A stretch of DNA of 42,034 nucleotides from CAYVWB01 sp964455395 (GCA_964455395.1 CAYVWB010000036.1:1-42034); one strand, 5' to 3'. Positions 1 through 8,759 are shown, counted from the stretch's first letter. A program made the numbers and translations. Notes: generated by a model from the letters alone, not told the origin.

Positions 1-619
1 AAGTGATGCGCCACGCAGCACGCAGCACGAAGGCGGAGACGAGCAGCGCAGCAATGACGTCCACGGCCGCGAGCTCCGGAGCGGCGGCGGCCACGGCCAC
101 GGCCACCGCCACGGGGACAGAGCTCAAGGCGTCGCTGCGGTGGTGCCAGGCGTTGGCTATCAGCGCCGGGGAGTCGCGGCGTTCGCCTTCGCGACGCGTC
201 CAGCGGTACAGCGCTTCCTTGACGATGATGGAAGCGGCCGCCGCGCCGAAGGCGAACCAGCCGGGTTGGCTCTCCCGTGGGGTGATGAGCATGCTGACCG
301 CGTCCCAGCCGATGCCCAACGCGGCAACCCCCACGAAGAGGCCCACCACGACGCTCGTCACGGTCTCCACGCGGCGGTGTCCGTGGGGGTGTTTCTCGTC
401 GGGCGGCGCGGTCCACACTCCCGCGGCCACGAGCAGGGCGATGTCCGTCACGCAGTCCGTGAGCGAGTGGATGGCGTCCGCCACCAGGGCCCGGCTGTCG
501 CCCAGCACGCCCGCCAGGGCTTTCAAGGCCGCCAGCAGCAGATTGGCGACCAACCCGACGAGCACGATGCGGCGCACGTCGCGGGCGCTGTCGCGCAGAG
601 GTGTCGCAGGTGTGGGCAT
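1..619 (-). CDS. Cation diffusion facilitator (CDF) transporter, 3' part outside window
   Basis: About 206 codons are visible, running off the left edge, so the C-terminal part is missing. CDF proteins export divalent metals such as Zn, Fe, Mn or Co across the inner membrane in exchange for protons. The N-terminal half shows the family pattern: hydrophobic TM1, then a TM2 with ADAIHSLTDCVTD carrying the metal-site acidic residues, a His-rich loop (EKHPHGHRRVET), and a later AWHHRSDALSS, which is the TM5 HxxxD half of the metal site. The ATG at 619 has GGAAG about 10 nt upstream. The gene is divergent from the phosphoribosyltransferase gene that follows. Metal specificity cannot be read from this fragment. 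Confidence 0.85.
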   Translation of the reverse strand, partial: MPTPATPLRDSARDVRRIVLVGLVANLLLAALKALAGVLGDSRALVADAIHSLTDCVTDIALLVAAGVWTAPPDEKHPHGHRRVETVTSVVVGLFVGVAALGIGWDAVSMLITPRESQPGWFAFGAAAASIIVKEALYRWTRREGERRDSPALIANAWHHRSDALSSVPVAVAVAVAAAAPELAAVDVIAALLVSAFVLRAAWRIT

Positions 620-881
620 GACCGTGACTTCCGTGATAGTGTGTGGGTTGACGTAACGGGCCTCGCCGCGTGCGGGCGTTTTTCCGCGAAACGCTCGCCG
701 GGGTCGATGCTTCAAGCGCCCGGGCCATGCGCCATGCGCGCTGGTTGCGGCGACGAAGCGCGAGCGCTCGCCGGATTTGTGACGATCGCTTGACAAGCAA
801 GCCGTTCCCGGTGAAAGAACCGCCACGCCACGCGAGCTTTCGCGAAGGGCTCCATCATTCCCGAAAGGAAGACGAAGCGCA

Positions 882-1370
882 ATGGATCAGAACAGATACA
901 CCAAGACGTTTCCCATCCCCTGGGAGCAGCTGCACCGGGACGCCAAGGCCCTGGCGTGGCGGCTGTTGGAGAAAGGGCCCTTCAAGGGCATCGTGGCTGT
1001 CACCCGCGGCGGGCTGGTGCCGGCGGCCATCGTGGCGCGCGAGCTGGATCTGCGGCTGGTGGACACCATCTGCGTGGCCAGTTACGAAGGCCGCGACCAG
1101 GGCGAAGCCTCGGTGTTGAAGGCCCCCTGTCTCCAGGATGCGCCTGCAGGCGAGGGCATGCTCATCATCGAAGACCTCACGGATACGGGCAAGACCGCCC
1201 GCATCGTCCGCCGCGCCATGCCCAAAGCGCTCTTCGCCACGGTCTACGCCAAGCCCGAGGGCCGGCCCAACGTGGACCTCTACGTGACCGAGGTGAGCCA
1301 GGACACCTGGATCCTCTTCCCCTGGGACATGGAAGGCCAGTTCGTGCAACCCATCGCCATGGTGCGGTGA
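882..1370 (+). CDS. gpt: Xanthine/guanine phosphoribosyltransferase
   Basis: A 162-residue type I phosphoribosyltransferase. It joins PRPP with xanthine or guanine (weakly hypoxanthine) to give the 5'-monophosphate, a cytoplasmic purine salvage step. The PRPP-binding loop is clear as LIIEDLTDTGKTA near residues 90-102, and VAVTRGGLVPAAIVA near 38-52 matches the substrate and diphosphate loop. The closing ILFPWDME is typical of Gpt. Length is close to that of enterobacterial Gpt. AAGGAAG lies about 12 nt before the ATG. A TTGACA at 790-795 could be a -35 box, but no good -10 follows. The purine-type BMP transporter genes begin 91 nt downstream, which supports a purine salvage role. Confidence 0.9.
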   Translation: MDQNRYTKTFPIPWEQLHRDAKALAWRLLEKGPFKGIVAVTRGGLVPAAIVARELDLRLVDTICVASYEGRDQGEASVLKAPCLQDAPAGEGMLIIEDLTDTGKTARIVRRAMPKALFATVYAKPEGRPNVDLYVTEVSQDTWILFPWDMEGQFVQPIAMVR

Positions 1371-1461
1371 GTCCGATCACGCGGAATCTTCCCCCGTGGG
1401 TCGTCGCCCACGACATCCCCCATTACTCTCCAGCCACAACGCGCAACCAAGGAGTCATCCC

Positions 1462-2562
1462 ATGTCAAGCGCTTTCCGTCGTCTGTTCTTCAGCTGTCTC
1501 GCCGGCCCTCTGGCCTTGGCGCTGGTCTTCACGTTGCATGCGGTCCCCGCCGGCGCGGAGGACGCCGCCGAGGAGCTCAAGGTGGGCTTCATCTATGTGT
1601 CCCCTGTGGGCGATGCGGGCTGGTCCTATGCGCACGATGAAGCCCGCAAGGTCGTGGAGGCGATGCCGGGCGTCACGACGTCCTTCGTGGAGAGCGTGCC
1701 CGAAGGCCCTGACGCCGAACGCGTCATCACCAACATGGCGCGCAAGGGGTTCGGCCTCATCTTCACCACGAGTTTCGGGTACATGGACCCGACCATCAAG
1801 GTGGCCAAGCAGTTCCCGGACACCATCTTCATGCACTGCTCCGGCTTCAAGACCGCGGAGAACGTGGGCAACTATTTCGGCCGCATGTATCAGCCACGCT
1901 ATCTCTCGGGCATGGTGGCCGGCGCCATGACGGAGTCCGACATCCTCGGCTACGTGGCGGCGTTCCCCATCCCCGAGGTCATCCGGGGCATCAACGCCTT
2001 CACCCTGGGCGCGCAAGCCATGAATCCGGACGTGGAGGTCCGCGTGGTCTGGACCAAGACGTGGTACGACCCCGCCACGGAGAAGGAAGCCGCCAAGAGC
2101 CTGCTGAACGTGGGCGCGGACGTCATCGCGCAGCACCAGGATTCCCCCGGTCCCCAGGAAGCCGCCGAGGAAGCCGGCGCCTACTCCGTGGGCTACAACA
2201 CGGACATGAGCGCGTTCGCTCCGGACGCGCACCTCACGGCGCCCATCTGGAACTGGCGCGTGCTCTATGAGGACGTCGTCAAGCAAGTGCAGGCTGGAAC
2301 CTGGCAAAGCGAGTCCCTGTGGTGGGGCATGAGCGAAGGCGTGGTGGATCTGGCGCCCTTCGGCCCCATGGTGTCGGCGGAGCTCCAGTCCAAGGTGGAG
2401 GCGGCCAAGGCGCTGATGATCAAGCGCGAGCTCCACGTCTTCGATGGTCCCTTGAAGAACCAGGCCGGCGAGGTGGTGGTTCCCGAAGGCGAGAGCATGG
2501 AAGACGAAGCCCTGCTCGGCATGACGTGGTTCGTGCAAGGCGTGGTGGGCTCCACCGAATAA
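1462..2562 (+). CDS. BMP-family (PnrA-like) ABC transporter substrate-binding protein
   Basis: A 366-residue exported binding protein. The start at 1462 is chosen over upstream in-frame codons because AAGGAGT sits 6-12 nt before it and because it opens a good signal peptide: basic MSSAFRR, a hydrophobic core, and a likely cut after PAGA near residue 32. There is no lipobox cysteine at that point, so a soluble periplasmic protein is inferred. The mature part begins LKVGFIYVSPVGDAGWSYAHD, the usual opening of the BMP/PnrA fold, with NMARKGFGLIFTTSFGYMD and YLSGMVAGAMT as further family segments. Characterised BMP proteins bind purine nucleosides. With gpt upstream and permease and ATPase genes downstream, purine nucleoside or base uptake is the best inference. 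Confidence 0.88.
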   Translation: MSSAFRRLFFSCLAGPLALALVFTLHAVPAGAEDAAEELKVGFIYVSPVGDAGWSYAHDEARKVVEAMPGVTTSFVESVPEGPDAERVITNMARKGFGLIFTTSFGYMDPTIKVAKQFPDTIFMHCSGFKTAENVGNYFGRMYQPRYLSGMVAGAMTESDILGYVAAFPIPEVIRGINAFTLGAQAMNPDVEVRVVWTKTWYDPATEKEAAKSLLNVGADVIAQHQDSPGPQEAAEEAGAYSVGYNTDMSAFAPDAHLTAPIWNWRVLYEDVVKQVQAGTWQSESLWWGMSEGVVDLAPFGPMVSAELQSKVEAAKALMIKRELHVFDGPLKNQAGEVVVPEGESMEDEALLGMTWFVQGVVGSTE

Positions 2563-2586
2563 CGTCTTCCGCACGCAGGATTCGCT

Positions 2587-2635
2587 CCGGGGGACGTTCC
2601 GGCCGTCAGGCGGACCGACCCCCGGTTTGTTTTTT
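2587..2635 (+). terminator. Rho-independent terminator between binding-protein and permease genes
   Basis: A 7-bp GC stem, CCGGGGG at 2587-2593 with CCCCCGG at 2619-2625, has partial inner pairing and is followed directly by TTTGTTTTTT at 2626-2635. It starts 24 nt after the binding-protein stop codon. Inside a transporter operon this fits partial termination that gives more binding protein than permease. Confidence 0.8.
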
Positions 2636-2639
2636 CAAA

Positions 2640-3773
2640 ATGTCGTTTCCAGGCGCTCCCACTTCCATTACCATGGGATATATGCCGTCCATCACCGTCG
2701 TGCGCCGTCGCGAGGCCTCGCTGTGGGGGCCTCTGCCCATCGCCTTGATCGCGTTGACGGTCTCCATGACCATCAGCGAGCTGCTGCTCATGGCGAACGG
2801 CGCGCCGTTCCTGCGCGGCCTCACCCTCTTGTGGGAAGGGGGCTTCGGGTATGGCTACGCACTGGAGGACACGGTCATCAAGGCCGTGCCGATCTATTTG
2901 TGCTCCTTGGGCGTGGCCGTGTGCTTCCGCATGCAGGTCTGGAATATCGGCGCGGAAGGCCAGTTCGCGTTGGGCGCTGTGGGCGCGACCTGGGCGGCTC
3001 TCACGTTCCCGGCGTGGCCGGCGTGGCTGCTGTCGCCAACCATGTTCGCAGCTGCGGCTGTCGCGGGGGGCTTGTGGGGGCTCGGGCCGGCGTTGCTGCG
3101 GGTGCGTCTTGGCGTCAACGAGATCATCGTGACGCTGATGGGCAACTACATCGCGGTGCTGTTGCTGGATTGGCTGGTCTACGGACCCTGGAAGGACCCC
3201 GTGAGCTTCGGCTTCCCCATGACGGCCCAGTTCAGCGAAGCCGCGCTGGTGGGGACGCTTCCGGGAACGCGCATCCACTGGGGCGTGGCCCTCTGCGTGG
3301 CGGTGAGCGCAGCCCTGTGGGTCTTCCTGCGGCGCACGCGTCTGGGCTACGAACTCAAAGCCAGCGGCGAGGGACGTCGTCCAGCTTTGTACGCGCACAT
3401 GCCCTACGCCGGTCTGGTGATGCTGGTGATGGCGTTGTGCGGCGCGCTGGCTGCGTGGGCCGGCTGTCTGGAAGCCTCCGCCACTGTGGGACGTCTGCAA
3501 CCCTCCATCATGGCGGGGTACGGCTACACGGCCGTGGTGGTGGCGTGGCTCGCGCGGCTGCGCATCGGAGCCATCGCCGGCTACGCCATCCTGCTGGCGG
3601 GGCTGCGCGTGGGGGTGGAGAATCTGCAGTTGGAGTTGCAGATCCCAGCGGCTTTCGGCGGCATCCTGGAGGGCTCCTTGCTGCTGACCGTGCTGGCGGG
3701 ACAATTCTTCGAGCGGTACCGGCTCCAATGGGGACGGCGCCGTGCAGGAACGGCCGCGCGAGGTGACGCATGA
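2640..3773 (+). CDS. BMP-type ABC transporter permease 1
   Basis: A hydrophobic protein of up to 377 residues in the BPD_transp_2 permease family (branched-chain amino acid, ribose and BMP transporters). About eight to ten membrane segments are visible, along with the family segment VWNIGAEGQFALGAVGA near residues 100-117 and LRVRLGVNEIIVTLMGNY near 155-172. Together with the second permease it should form the inner-membrane channel. The start is uncertain. ATG 2640 lies only 4 nt beyond the terminator T-run and lacks a ribosome site, and in-frame ATGs at 2673 and 2682 (the latter giving MPSITVVRRRE) are equally possible. The stop overlaps the next gene by 4 nt (ATGA). Confidence 0.85.
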   Translation: MSFPGAPTSITMGYMPSITVVRRREASLWGPLPIALIALTVSMTISELLLMANGAPFLRGLTLLWEGGFGYGYALEDTVIKAVPIYLCSLGVAVCFRMQVWNIGAEGQFALGAVGATWAALTFPAWPAWLLSPTMFAAAAVAGGLWGLGPALLRVRLGVNEIIVTLMGNYIAVLLLDWLVYGPWKDPVSFGFPMTAQFSEAALVGTLPGTRIHWGVALCVAVSAALWVFLRRTRLGYELKASGEGRRPALYAHMPYAGLVMLVMALCGALAAWAGCLEASATVGRLQPSIMAGYGYTAVVVAWLARLRIGAIAGYAILLAGLRVGVENLQLELQIPAAFGGILEGSLLLTVLAGQFFERYRLQWGRRRAGTAARGDA

Positions 3774-4681
3774 TCGCAGCGCAGTTGCTGGAAGCCGCGG
3801 TGACGGCGGGCGCGCCCATTCTCTTCGCCACCCTGGGCGAGATCATCACGGAACGTTCCGGGGTGCTGAACCTGGGTGTTGAGGGCATGATGCTGGTGGG
3901 CGCCTTGGCCGGGTTCGCCGTCTGTTTCGCCACGGGGTCGCCGTGGCTGGGTATCATGGCTGCGGCTGCAGCGGGCGCGCTGCTGGCCTCCTTGCATGGC
4001 GTGGTGTGTCTGGTCTTTTTCGGAAACCAGGTGGTCTCCGGGCTGGCGCTCACCATCTTCGGGGTGGGGCTGGCCAACTTCCTGGGCGCGCCCCTGGTGG
4101 GTCAGACCGCGGCAGGCTTCACGGATGTCGCCGTGCCGTTGCTGGCGTCCATCCCTCTTCTGGGCGAGGCCTTCTTCAACCACGATCCCCTCATCTACAT
4201 TTCCTACGCGCTCCCCGTGGCGGTCTGGATCTTCCTGAACCGCACACAATTGGGGTTGTCGTTGCGCTCCGCCGGGGAGAACCCCGAAGCAGCTGCGGCC
4301 GTGGGGTTGAACCCGGTGCGGCTGCGGTGGCTGGGGGTGTTGCTGGGGGGCGCGCTGGCCGGCGTGGGCGGCGGCTACCTCTCCCTGGCGTCCACCAATC
4401 TGTGGACCAGCTCCATGACCGCCGGTCGCGGGTGGATAGCCGTGGCGCTGGTCATTTTCGCGTTCTGGCGTCCCGGCCGTGCGGTTTTCGGAGCGTACCT
4501 CTTCGGGGGTGTGATGAGCTTGCAGCTGCGGCTCCAGGCCATGGGCGCCATGTTGCCGTCCTCCCTGCTGCTCATGCTGCCCTACGCCATGACCGTGCTC
4601 GCGCTCACGATCTCGGCGCTTCGAGGTCGTGGCCGCGCCGCGCCGGCGTCCCTGGGCGTCAACGTGGAGCCGGAGGAATAG
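3770..4681 (+). CDS. BMP-type ABC transporter permease 2
   Basis: A 303-residue hydrophobic permease of the same family as its neighbour. It begins with the conserved block FATLGEIITERSGVLNLGVEGMM spread over residues 18-40, which is diagnostic for the second BMP permease. It also contains FLNRTQLGLSLRSAGENPEAA around 152-172, probably the coupling region facing the ATPase. The ATG overlaps the stop of permease 1, so translation is probably coupled. The stop lies 4 nt before the ATPase start. It should pair with permease 1 to carry the BMP protein's ligand. Confidence 0.88.
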   Translation: MIAAQLLEAAVTAGAPILFATLGEIITERSGVLNLGVEGMMLVGALAGFAVCFATGSPWLGIMAAAAAGALLASLHGVVCLVFFGNQVVSGLALTIFGVGLANFLGAPLVGQTAAGFTDVAVPLLASIPLLGEAFFNHDPLIYISYALPVAVWIFLNRTQLGLSLRSAGENPEAAAAVGLNPVRLRWLGVLLGGALAGVGGGYLSLASTNLWTSSMTAGRGWIAVALVIFAFWRPGRAVFGAYLFGGVMSLQLRLQAMGAMLPSSLLLMLPYAMTVLALTISALRGRGRAAPASLGVNVEPEE

Positions 4682-4685
4682 CCCC

Positions 4686-6266
4686 ATGCCCAGCGTGCAG
4701 GCGAACGACGCGCCGCTCATCCGACTGGAGGGGGTGAGCAAGTCCTTCGGACCCGTGCGCGCCAACAAAGACATCTCCCTGGACATCCGCGCAGGCCGCG
4801 TGCTCGCCTTGCTGGGAGAGAACGGCGCCGGCAAGTCCACGCTCATGTCCATCCTTGCGGGCAAACTCCACCCGGACGTCGGCCGCATCCTGCTGCACGG
4901 CGAACCCGTGCGCTTCGGCTCCCCCCGGGACGCGCTGCGCGCCGGCGTGGGCATGGTCTATCAGCACTTCATGCTGGTGGACTCCATGACCGTGGCGCAG
5001 AATGTGTTTCTGGGACGACGGGGCGCCTTCTTCATCAGCCCGAAAGCCATGGAACGGGAGACGGCCCAGCTCGCCGAGTTGTACGGCTTGAGCGTGCACC
5101 CCGCCGCGCGTGTGGCGGATCTCTCCATGGGCGAACGCCAGCGCGTGGAGATTCTCCGGTTGCTCCAACGCAAGAGCGACGCGCTCATCTTCGATGAACC
5201 GACCACGGTGCTCACCCCTGCGGAGACCAGTCAGCTTTTCGAGGCTTTCCGCGCGTTGGCGAACATGGGCAAGGCGGTGGTCTTCATCAGTCACAAGTTG
5301 CCGGAAGTGCTTTCCATCGCCGACGAGATAGCCATCCTGCGCGCTGGCGAGATCGTGGACCGCTTCGGTCCCGAGGATGCGCCGAGCGAAGCCGCTCTGG
5401 CCAAGCGCATGGTGGGGCGGGAAGTGCTGCTGTCCGTGGCGCGCGACCCCCTGGCCCCCGGCGGCGAAGCCCTGCGCCTGCACGGTCTTGCCGGGGACGG
5501 CCTCCACGGGCTGGATCTCGTCGTCCGGCAAGGGGAGATCGTGGCCGTGGCTGGCGTGGCGGGCAACGGCCAGAAACCCCTCGTTGAAACCATCAGCGGC
5601 ATGCGCGAACCGCGCCAGGGCGAAGTCGCCATCATGGGCCGGCCTTGGCGGGACTATTACGGCGGCCCCCGCCGCGTGCAGCCGGGGCCGGACACCCACC
5701 CCGAAGGCCCCCTGGGCCGGGGTGCCTGGCGCGGCGCCTTGAGCTACATTCCCGAAGACCGCCGCGGCCTGGCCACCATGCCCGGACTGGGGTTGGTGGA
5801 CAACGTGCTGCTGACCACGCGGCGGGGGTTCTCGCGCTGGTTCTTTCTGGAGCGTAAACGCGCCGTTGCCGCCACGGAGGACCTCATCAAGGAGTTCGAC
5901 GTGCGCGGCGGCCACACCGAGACCAAAGCGAGCCAGCTCTCCGGCGGCAATCTGCAAAAGCTCGTGCTCGCGCGGGAGCTCTACCGGGAGCCGCGCATCA
6001 TCATCGCGGAGCAGCCGACCCAAGGCCTGGACGTAGCCGCCACGGAGGAAGTCTGGCGGCAGCTTTTGGAAGCGCGCCACCGCGCCGGGGTGCTGCTCGT
6101 CACCAACGACCTGAACGAAGCCGTGCAGCTCGCCGACCGGGTGGCGGTGATGTACCGTGGGCGATTCATGGCTGTGCTGGAGGGGCAAGACGCGCGTGAC
6201 GTGGACCTGCTGGGCCAGCTGATGGCTGGCGTGGATCCGCGTGAAGCGCCGCCGAGCCCCTCGTAA
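4686..6266 (+). CDS. BMP-type ABC transporter ATP-binding protein (two ATPase domains)
   Basis: A 526-residue cytoplasmic protein with two ABC domains in tandem, as in RbsA/MglA/BMP importers. Domain 1 has Walker A GENGAGKST near residues 41-49, signature LSMGERQRVEIL and Walker B ALIFDEPT. Domain 2 has a degenerate Walker A (GVAGNGQKPL), signature QLSGGNLQKLVLARE and IIIAEQPTQGLD, in which Glu-Gln-Pro replaces the usual Asp-Glu-Pro. An unequal pair of ATP sites is normal in this subfamily. GGAGGA lies 11-16 nt before ATG 4686, which decides the start against an upstream in-frame codon at 4629. It is the last gene of the purine uptake operon, and no clear terminator is visible after it. Confidence 0.9.
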   Translation: MPSVQANDAPLIRLEGVSKSFGPVRANKDISLDIRAGRVLALLGENGAGKSTLMSILAGKLHPDVGRILLHGEPVRFGSPRDALRAGVGMVYQHFMLVDSMTVAQNVFLGRRGAFFISPKAMERETAQLAELYGLSVHPAARVADLSMGERQRVEILRLLQRKSDALIFDEPTTVLTPAETSQLFEAFRALANMGKAVVFISHKLPEVLSIADEIAILRAGEIVDRFGPEDAPSEAALAKRMVGREVLLSVARDPLAPGGEALRLHGLAGDGLHGLDLVVRQGEIVAVAGVAGNGQKPLVETISGMREPRQGEVAIMGRPWRDYYGGPRRVQPGPDTHPEGPLGRGAWRGALSYIPEDRRGLATMPGLGLVDNVLLTTRRGFSRWFFLERKRAVAATEDLIKEFDVRGGHTETKASQLSGGNLQKLVLARELYREPRIIIAEQPTQGLDVAATEEVWRQLLEARHRAGVLLVTNDLNEAVQLADRVAVMYRGRFMAVLEGQDARDVDLLGQLMAGVDPREAPPSPS

Positions 6267-6358
6267 GCGCCTCAGTCCGGTTCGTAGAGCGTGGCGGTGT
6301 CGCAGGAGACTTTCGAGAAGTCGCTGGGGAAGTGGATCCGTTCAGGCGGGGCGGAGAG

Positions 6359-7753
6359 TCACGACACGGGCGCGTACATCCGAAACGTGGTCCGGCAGAC
6401 CTCGGCGCAGTCGGTGGGGCAGTCGGCGTCGCAGTCGGAGGAGGGCGCAGCCTCGGCGTCGCAGTCGGCGGCTGGGGACGCGAGGGGAGGGCGCCGGACC
6501 GGGACGCTTTCCACCTCGATGAGCCCATCCATCACCGTGATGAAGCGTGTCGCCAGGGAGAGGCCGAACCCTGCGCCGCGTTCCCCGGCCGAGCCCCGGC
6601 GCGAGATGCAGGACGCCTCCCCGGCGGCGCCCACGAGCCGCGGCTGACGCGCATGCGGCACGCACGGGCCGATGTTCGAGACAGCGATGACCACTGCGGA
6701 GGCCGCCTCGATGCGGCCCTGCAGAGGCGTGTTCTCCAGCCGGACGCGATGCGCGGTGACCCGGATGACCTCCCCGGGCTTGGAGAACTTCACGGCGTTG
6801 CTCAGGATGTTGCCCAGCACCGTGTTCTTGAAGATGACCGGCTCCACCATGGCGATGAGCGCCTCATCCTGCGCGTCCGTTTCGTCGGCGCCGGCGGCGT
6901 CTTCTGTCGGCGCATTGGCGGCGGGGGTGTCCGGCGCGCGGACGTCAATCTCGACGCTTTTGTCGCGGGCGCGCTCCACGAAGAGCTTCACGGCGTCATG
7001 GGTCAGCGCAGCCAGGTCCGTGGGAACGAACTCCATGGCCATGTGTCCGGCCTGGATGGCGAGCATTTTCTTGGTGGAATCGATGAGCTCGAAGGCGGAG
7101 CGCAGGGTGGCGCGGGTGTCTTGCGCCAGCTCGCGGAGCTCCTCCACATGCTCGTCGGAGGGCGCTTGCTCCGGGGAGAGCTTGGCGGCCTTGCGCTCCA
7201 ACAGCTGGGCTCCGGCGGAGGCGGCCAGTACGGAATTGGCCAAATCGTGCGCCAGGATGCGCAACAGGCTCTCCTTTTCCAGGAGTGTCACCCCCTGCTT
7301 GCGGATGGCCTCCGCCAGGGCCCGGCTGCGCCGGAGCGCCTTGCGGCGGAAGTATCCCCCGGCTGCGCCGGAGAGCGCGCCCAGGACGCCGAAGTAGACG
7401 CCCATCACCGAGAACAGAACAAGGGGCAGTTCCCGCCACATGACGGCGACGCCGTCCAGGCCGGCGGATTCCGCCGCCAGATACATGGCCAGCGGATGGA
7501 GGATGAAGAAGCCCAGCAGGAATCCCGCCGCCGCGTCGCTGTATGGGGGGATGTCCAGGGAGTGCGGCATGCGAAAGCGGGTATGCTCCGCTTCCGGCAG
7601 GGGACACGCTGTCAGGTCGTTGTCTTCGTGCAGGGGATGCGAGCCCAGGCGGGGCGCGGCGTGTGGGGAAGCCCCCCGCATCGGGCGGTCTGCGGAGTCC
7701 GGGTGGTCTGCAGTCTCCGGACGATCTGCGGAATCTGAAGGGGCGGCCGGCAT
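6359..7753 (-). CDS. Membrane-bound sensor histidine kinase, orphan
   Basis: 464 residues from ATG 7753 (a TTG at 7789 is a possible longer start). The first ~70 residues are Pro/Ala/Asp rich, with three copies of a (S/T)AD(R/H)P(E/D) unit. Two membrane segments follow, near 74-93 and 109-133, with almost no periplasmic loop. The dimerisation helix has LRILAHDLANSV with the phospho-accepting His169. The ATPase domain has an N box (NILSNAVKFS), a G1 region reading VSNIGP where Asp is usual, and GAGFGLSLA as G2. Before the last beta strand lies an acidic cysteine-rich insert with five Cys in about 20 residues. No response regulator is adjacent, so the partner is unknown. Confidence 0.8.
   Translation of the reverse strand: MPAAPSDSADRPETADHPDSADRPMRGASPHAAPRLGSHPLHEDNDLTACPLPEAEHTRFRMPHSLDIPPYSDAAAGFLLGFFILHPLAMYLAAESAGLDGVAVMWRELPLVLFSVMGVYFGVLGALSGAAGGYFRRKALRRSRALAEAIRKQGVTLLEKESLLRILAHDLANSVLAASAGAQLLERKAAKLSPEQAPSDEHVEELRELAQDTRATLRSAFELIDSTKKMLAIQAGHMAMEFVPTDLAALTHDAVKLFVERARDKSVEIDVRAPDTPAANAPTEDAAGADETDAQDEALIAMVEPVIFKNTVLGNILSNAVKFSKPGEVIRVTAHRVRLENTPLQGRIEAASAVVIAVSNIGPCVPHARQPRLVGAAGEASCISRRGSAGERGAGFGLSLATRFITVMDGLIEVESVPVRRPPLASPAADCDAEAAPSSDCDADCPTDCAEVCRTTFRMYAPVS
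6407..6468. repeat. Short tandem repeat in the kinase 3' end
   Basis: GCAGTCGG occurs at 6407, 6419 and 6431 with an exact 12-nt period and again at 6461. A 16-nt stretch at 6423-6438 recurs at 6453-6468. It encodes the Asp/Cys-rich insert of the histidine kinase. Confidence 0.7.
7685..7738. repeat. 18-nt imperfect triplicate repeat in kinase N terminus
   Basis: Three imperfect 18-nt units encode SADRPE, TADHPD and SADRPM. The segment precedes the membrane part of the kinase and looks like replication-slippage expansion of a disordered N-terminal tail. Confidence 0.6.
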
Positions 7754-7814
7754 CGTTCCATCATAGCAAAGGCCCTGCGACGGAGGCAAGGCGCGATCGA
7801 CCGCGAGGCCTCTT

Positions 7815-8759
7815 TCAGACAGGGAACTCGCGCGTTTCCCACGCCTCTTGCAGGGGCCCCAGGTTGCGCGCGAGGACGTCCATGTAGTCCAGCTCCAGAG
7901 CGATCATCTCGCGGTCGTCACGCCGCAGCCACTCGGAAAGCCAACCCAGGCGGAGCAGCAAAGTCAGCCCGGCCAAACCCTCCAGTGACCACCCCGCCTC
8001 CCGCACCGTGGCGACAAGCGACGCGGCGAATCCACGGACGAGCGCCCCGGGAGACTCCACGCCCACGCACCCCAGGCAGATGGCGAGGTCGTACAGCAGA
8101 GGCCGCGGGCCCACGAACTCCCAGTCGATGACGCCGGCGATGGCGGCTTCCTCGTTCCGCCAAAGCACGTTGACGGGGTGGAGATCCCCGTGCGCCAGCG
8201 CCGTGGGCAGGCTCGGCCACGCCTGCAGAACGCCGGCGAAATGCGGCTCCAGGGCGACGAGCCGCGTGGCCACGGTCGGTTCCGCGCGGGATATCGTCTC
8301 CAGCAGGGTGCATGCGTAGCGCGGCATGTCGAGCGGCGCCAGGGGGGCGATGTCCAGCCCCGTGGAGGCCTCCCGCAAGGTCAACAAGAAGCGGCCCAGC
8401 GTCCGACCGCGCCAGGCCTCGTCCACGTACTCCGGCTGTGGCGGCGCCGCGCCGCGCACGTAGGGCGTCACCATGTAGGGATCGCCGTGGGCGAAGGCCA
8501 CGTACGCGCCCTCAAGACTGGGCGAGGGCGGCGTCACAGGCAGGTCCGGCTGCGCAGCATGGAGCGCCGCCAGTGTCTGCGCGCCGGCCTCCCTGTGAGG
8601 GACCTGGGCAGGCCGCAGCCGTTCGAGAATGTGGTAGGCGCCGGCGTCGTCTTCCAGGGCAAGGCGGTTCACGCAGCGCTCGGGGCTGCCGGCGATGAGC
8701 AGATCCGGTCGCGCGCGCACGGCGTTCACGTCCCATAATGCGAGGATTTCATGCAACAT
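7815..8759 (-). CDS. APH-family small-molecule phosphotransferase
   Basis: A 314-residue aminoglycoside-phosphotransferase-fold kinase. The catalytic loop reads LAHGDLHPVNVLW near residues 187-199, with the Asp base and the Asn metal ligand. The metal-binding Asp follows in VIDWEFVGPRPLLYDLA (APH motif IDWE). Homologues include homoserine kinase type II, choline or ethanolamine kinases and antibiotic kinases. Nothing here points to an antibiotic, and the environment suggests a housekeeping substrate, which I cannot name. The ATG at 8759 has a weak GGGGGA about 8 nt upstream. It lies upstream of the histidine kinase on the same strand with a 61-nt gap, so co-transcription is possible. Confidence 0.75.
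   Translation of the reverse strand: MLHEILALWDVNAVRARPDLLIAGSPERCVNRLALEDDAGAYHILERLRPAQVPHREAGAQTLAALHAAQPDLPVTPPSPSLEGAYVAFAHGDPYMVTPYVRGAAPPQPEYVDEAWRGRTLGRFLLTLREASTGLDIAPLAPLDMPRYACTLLETISRAEPTVATRLVALEPHFAGVLQAWPSLPTALAHGDLHPVNVLWRNEEAAIAGVIDWEFVGPRPLLYDLAICLGCVGVESPGALVRGFAASLVATVREAGWSLEGLAGLTLLLRLGWLSEWLRRDDREMIALELDYMDVLARNLGPLQEAWETREFPV

Noticed and set aside
3..656. 217-codon plus-strand frame at the left edge
   Set aside because: It is antisense to the CDF transporter, whose minus-strand translation shows clear metal-site motifs.
1371..1461. Purine riboswitch upstream of the BMP binding protein
   Set aside because: Only a 6-bp hairpin (CGTGGG/CCCACG, 1395-1412) is present. 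The conserved purine aptamer core is absent.
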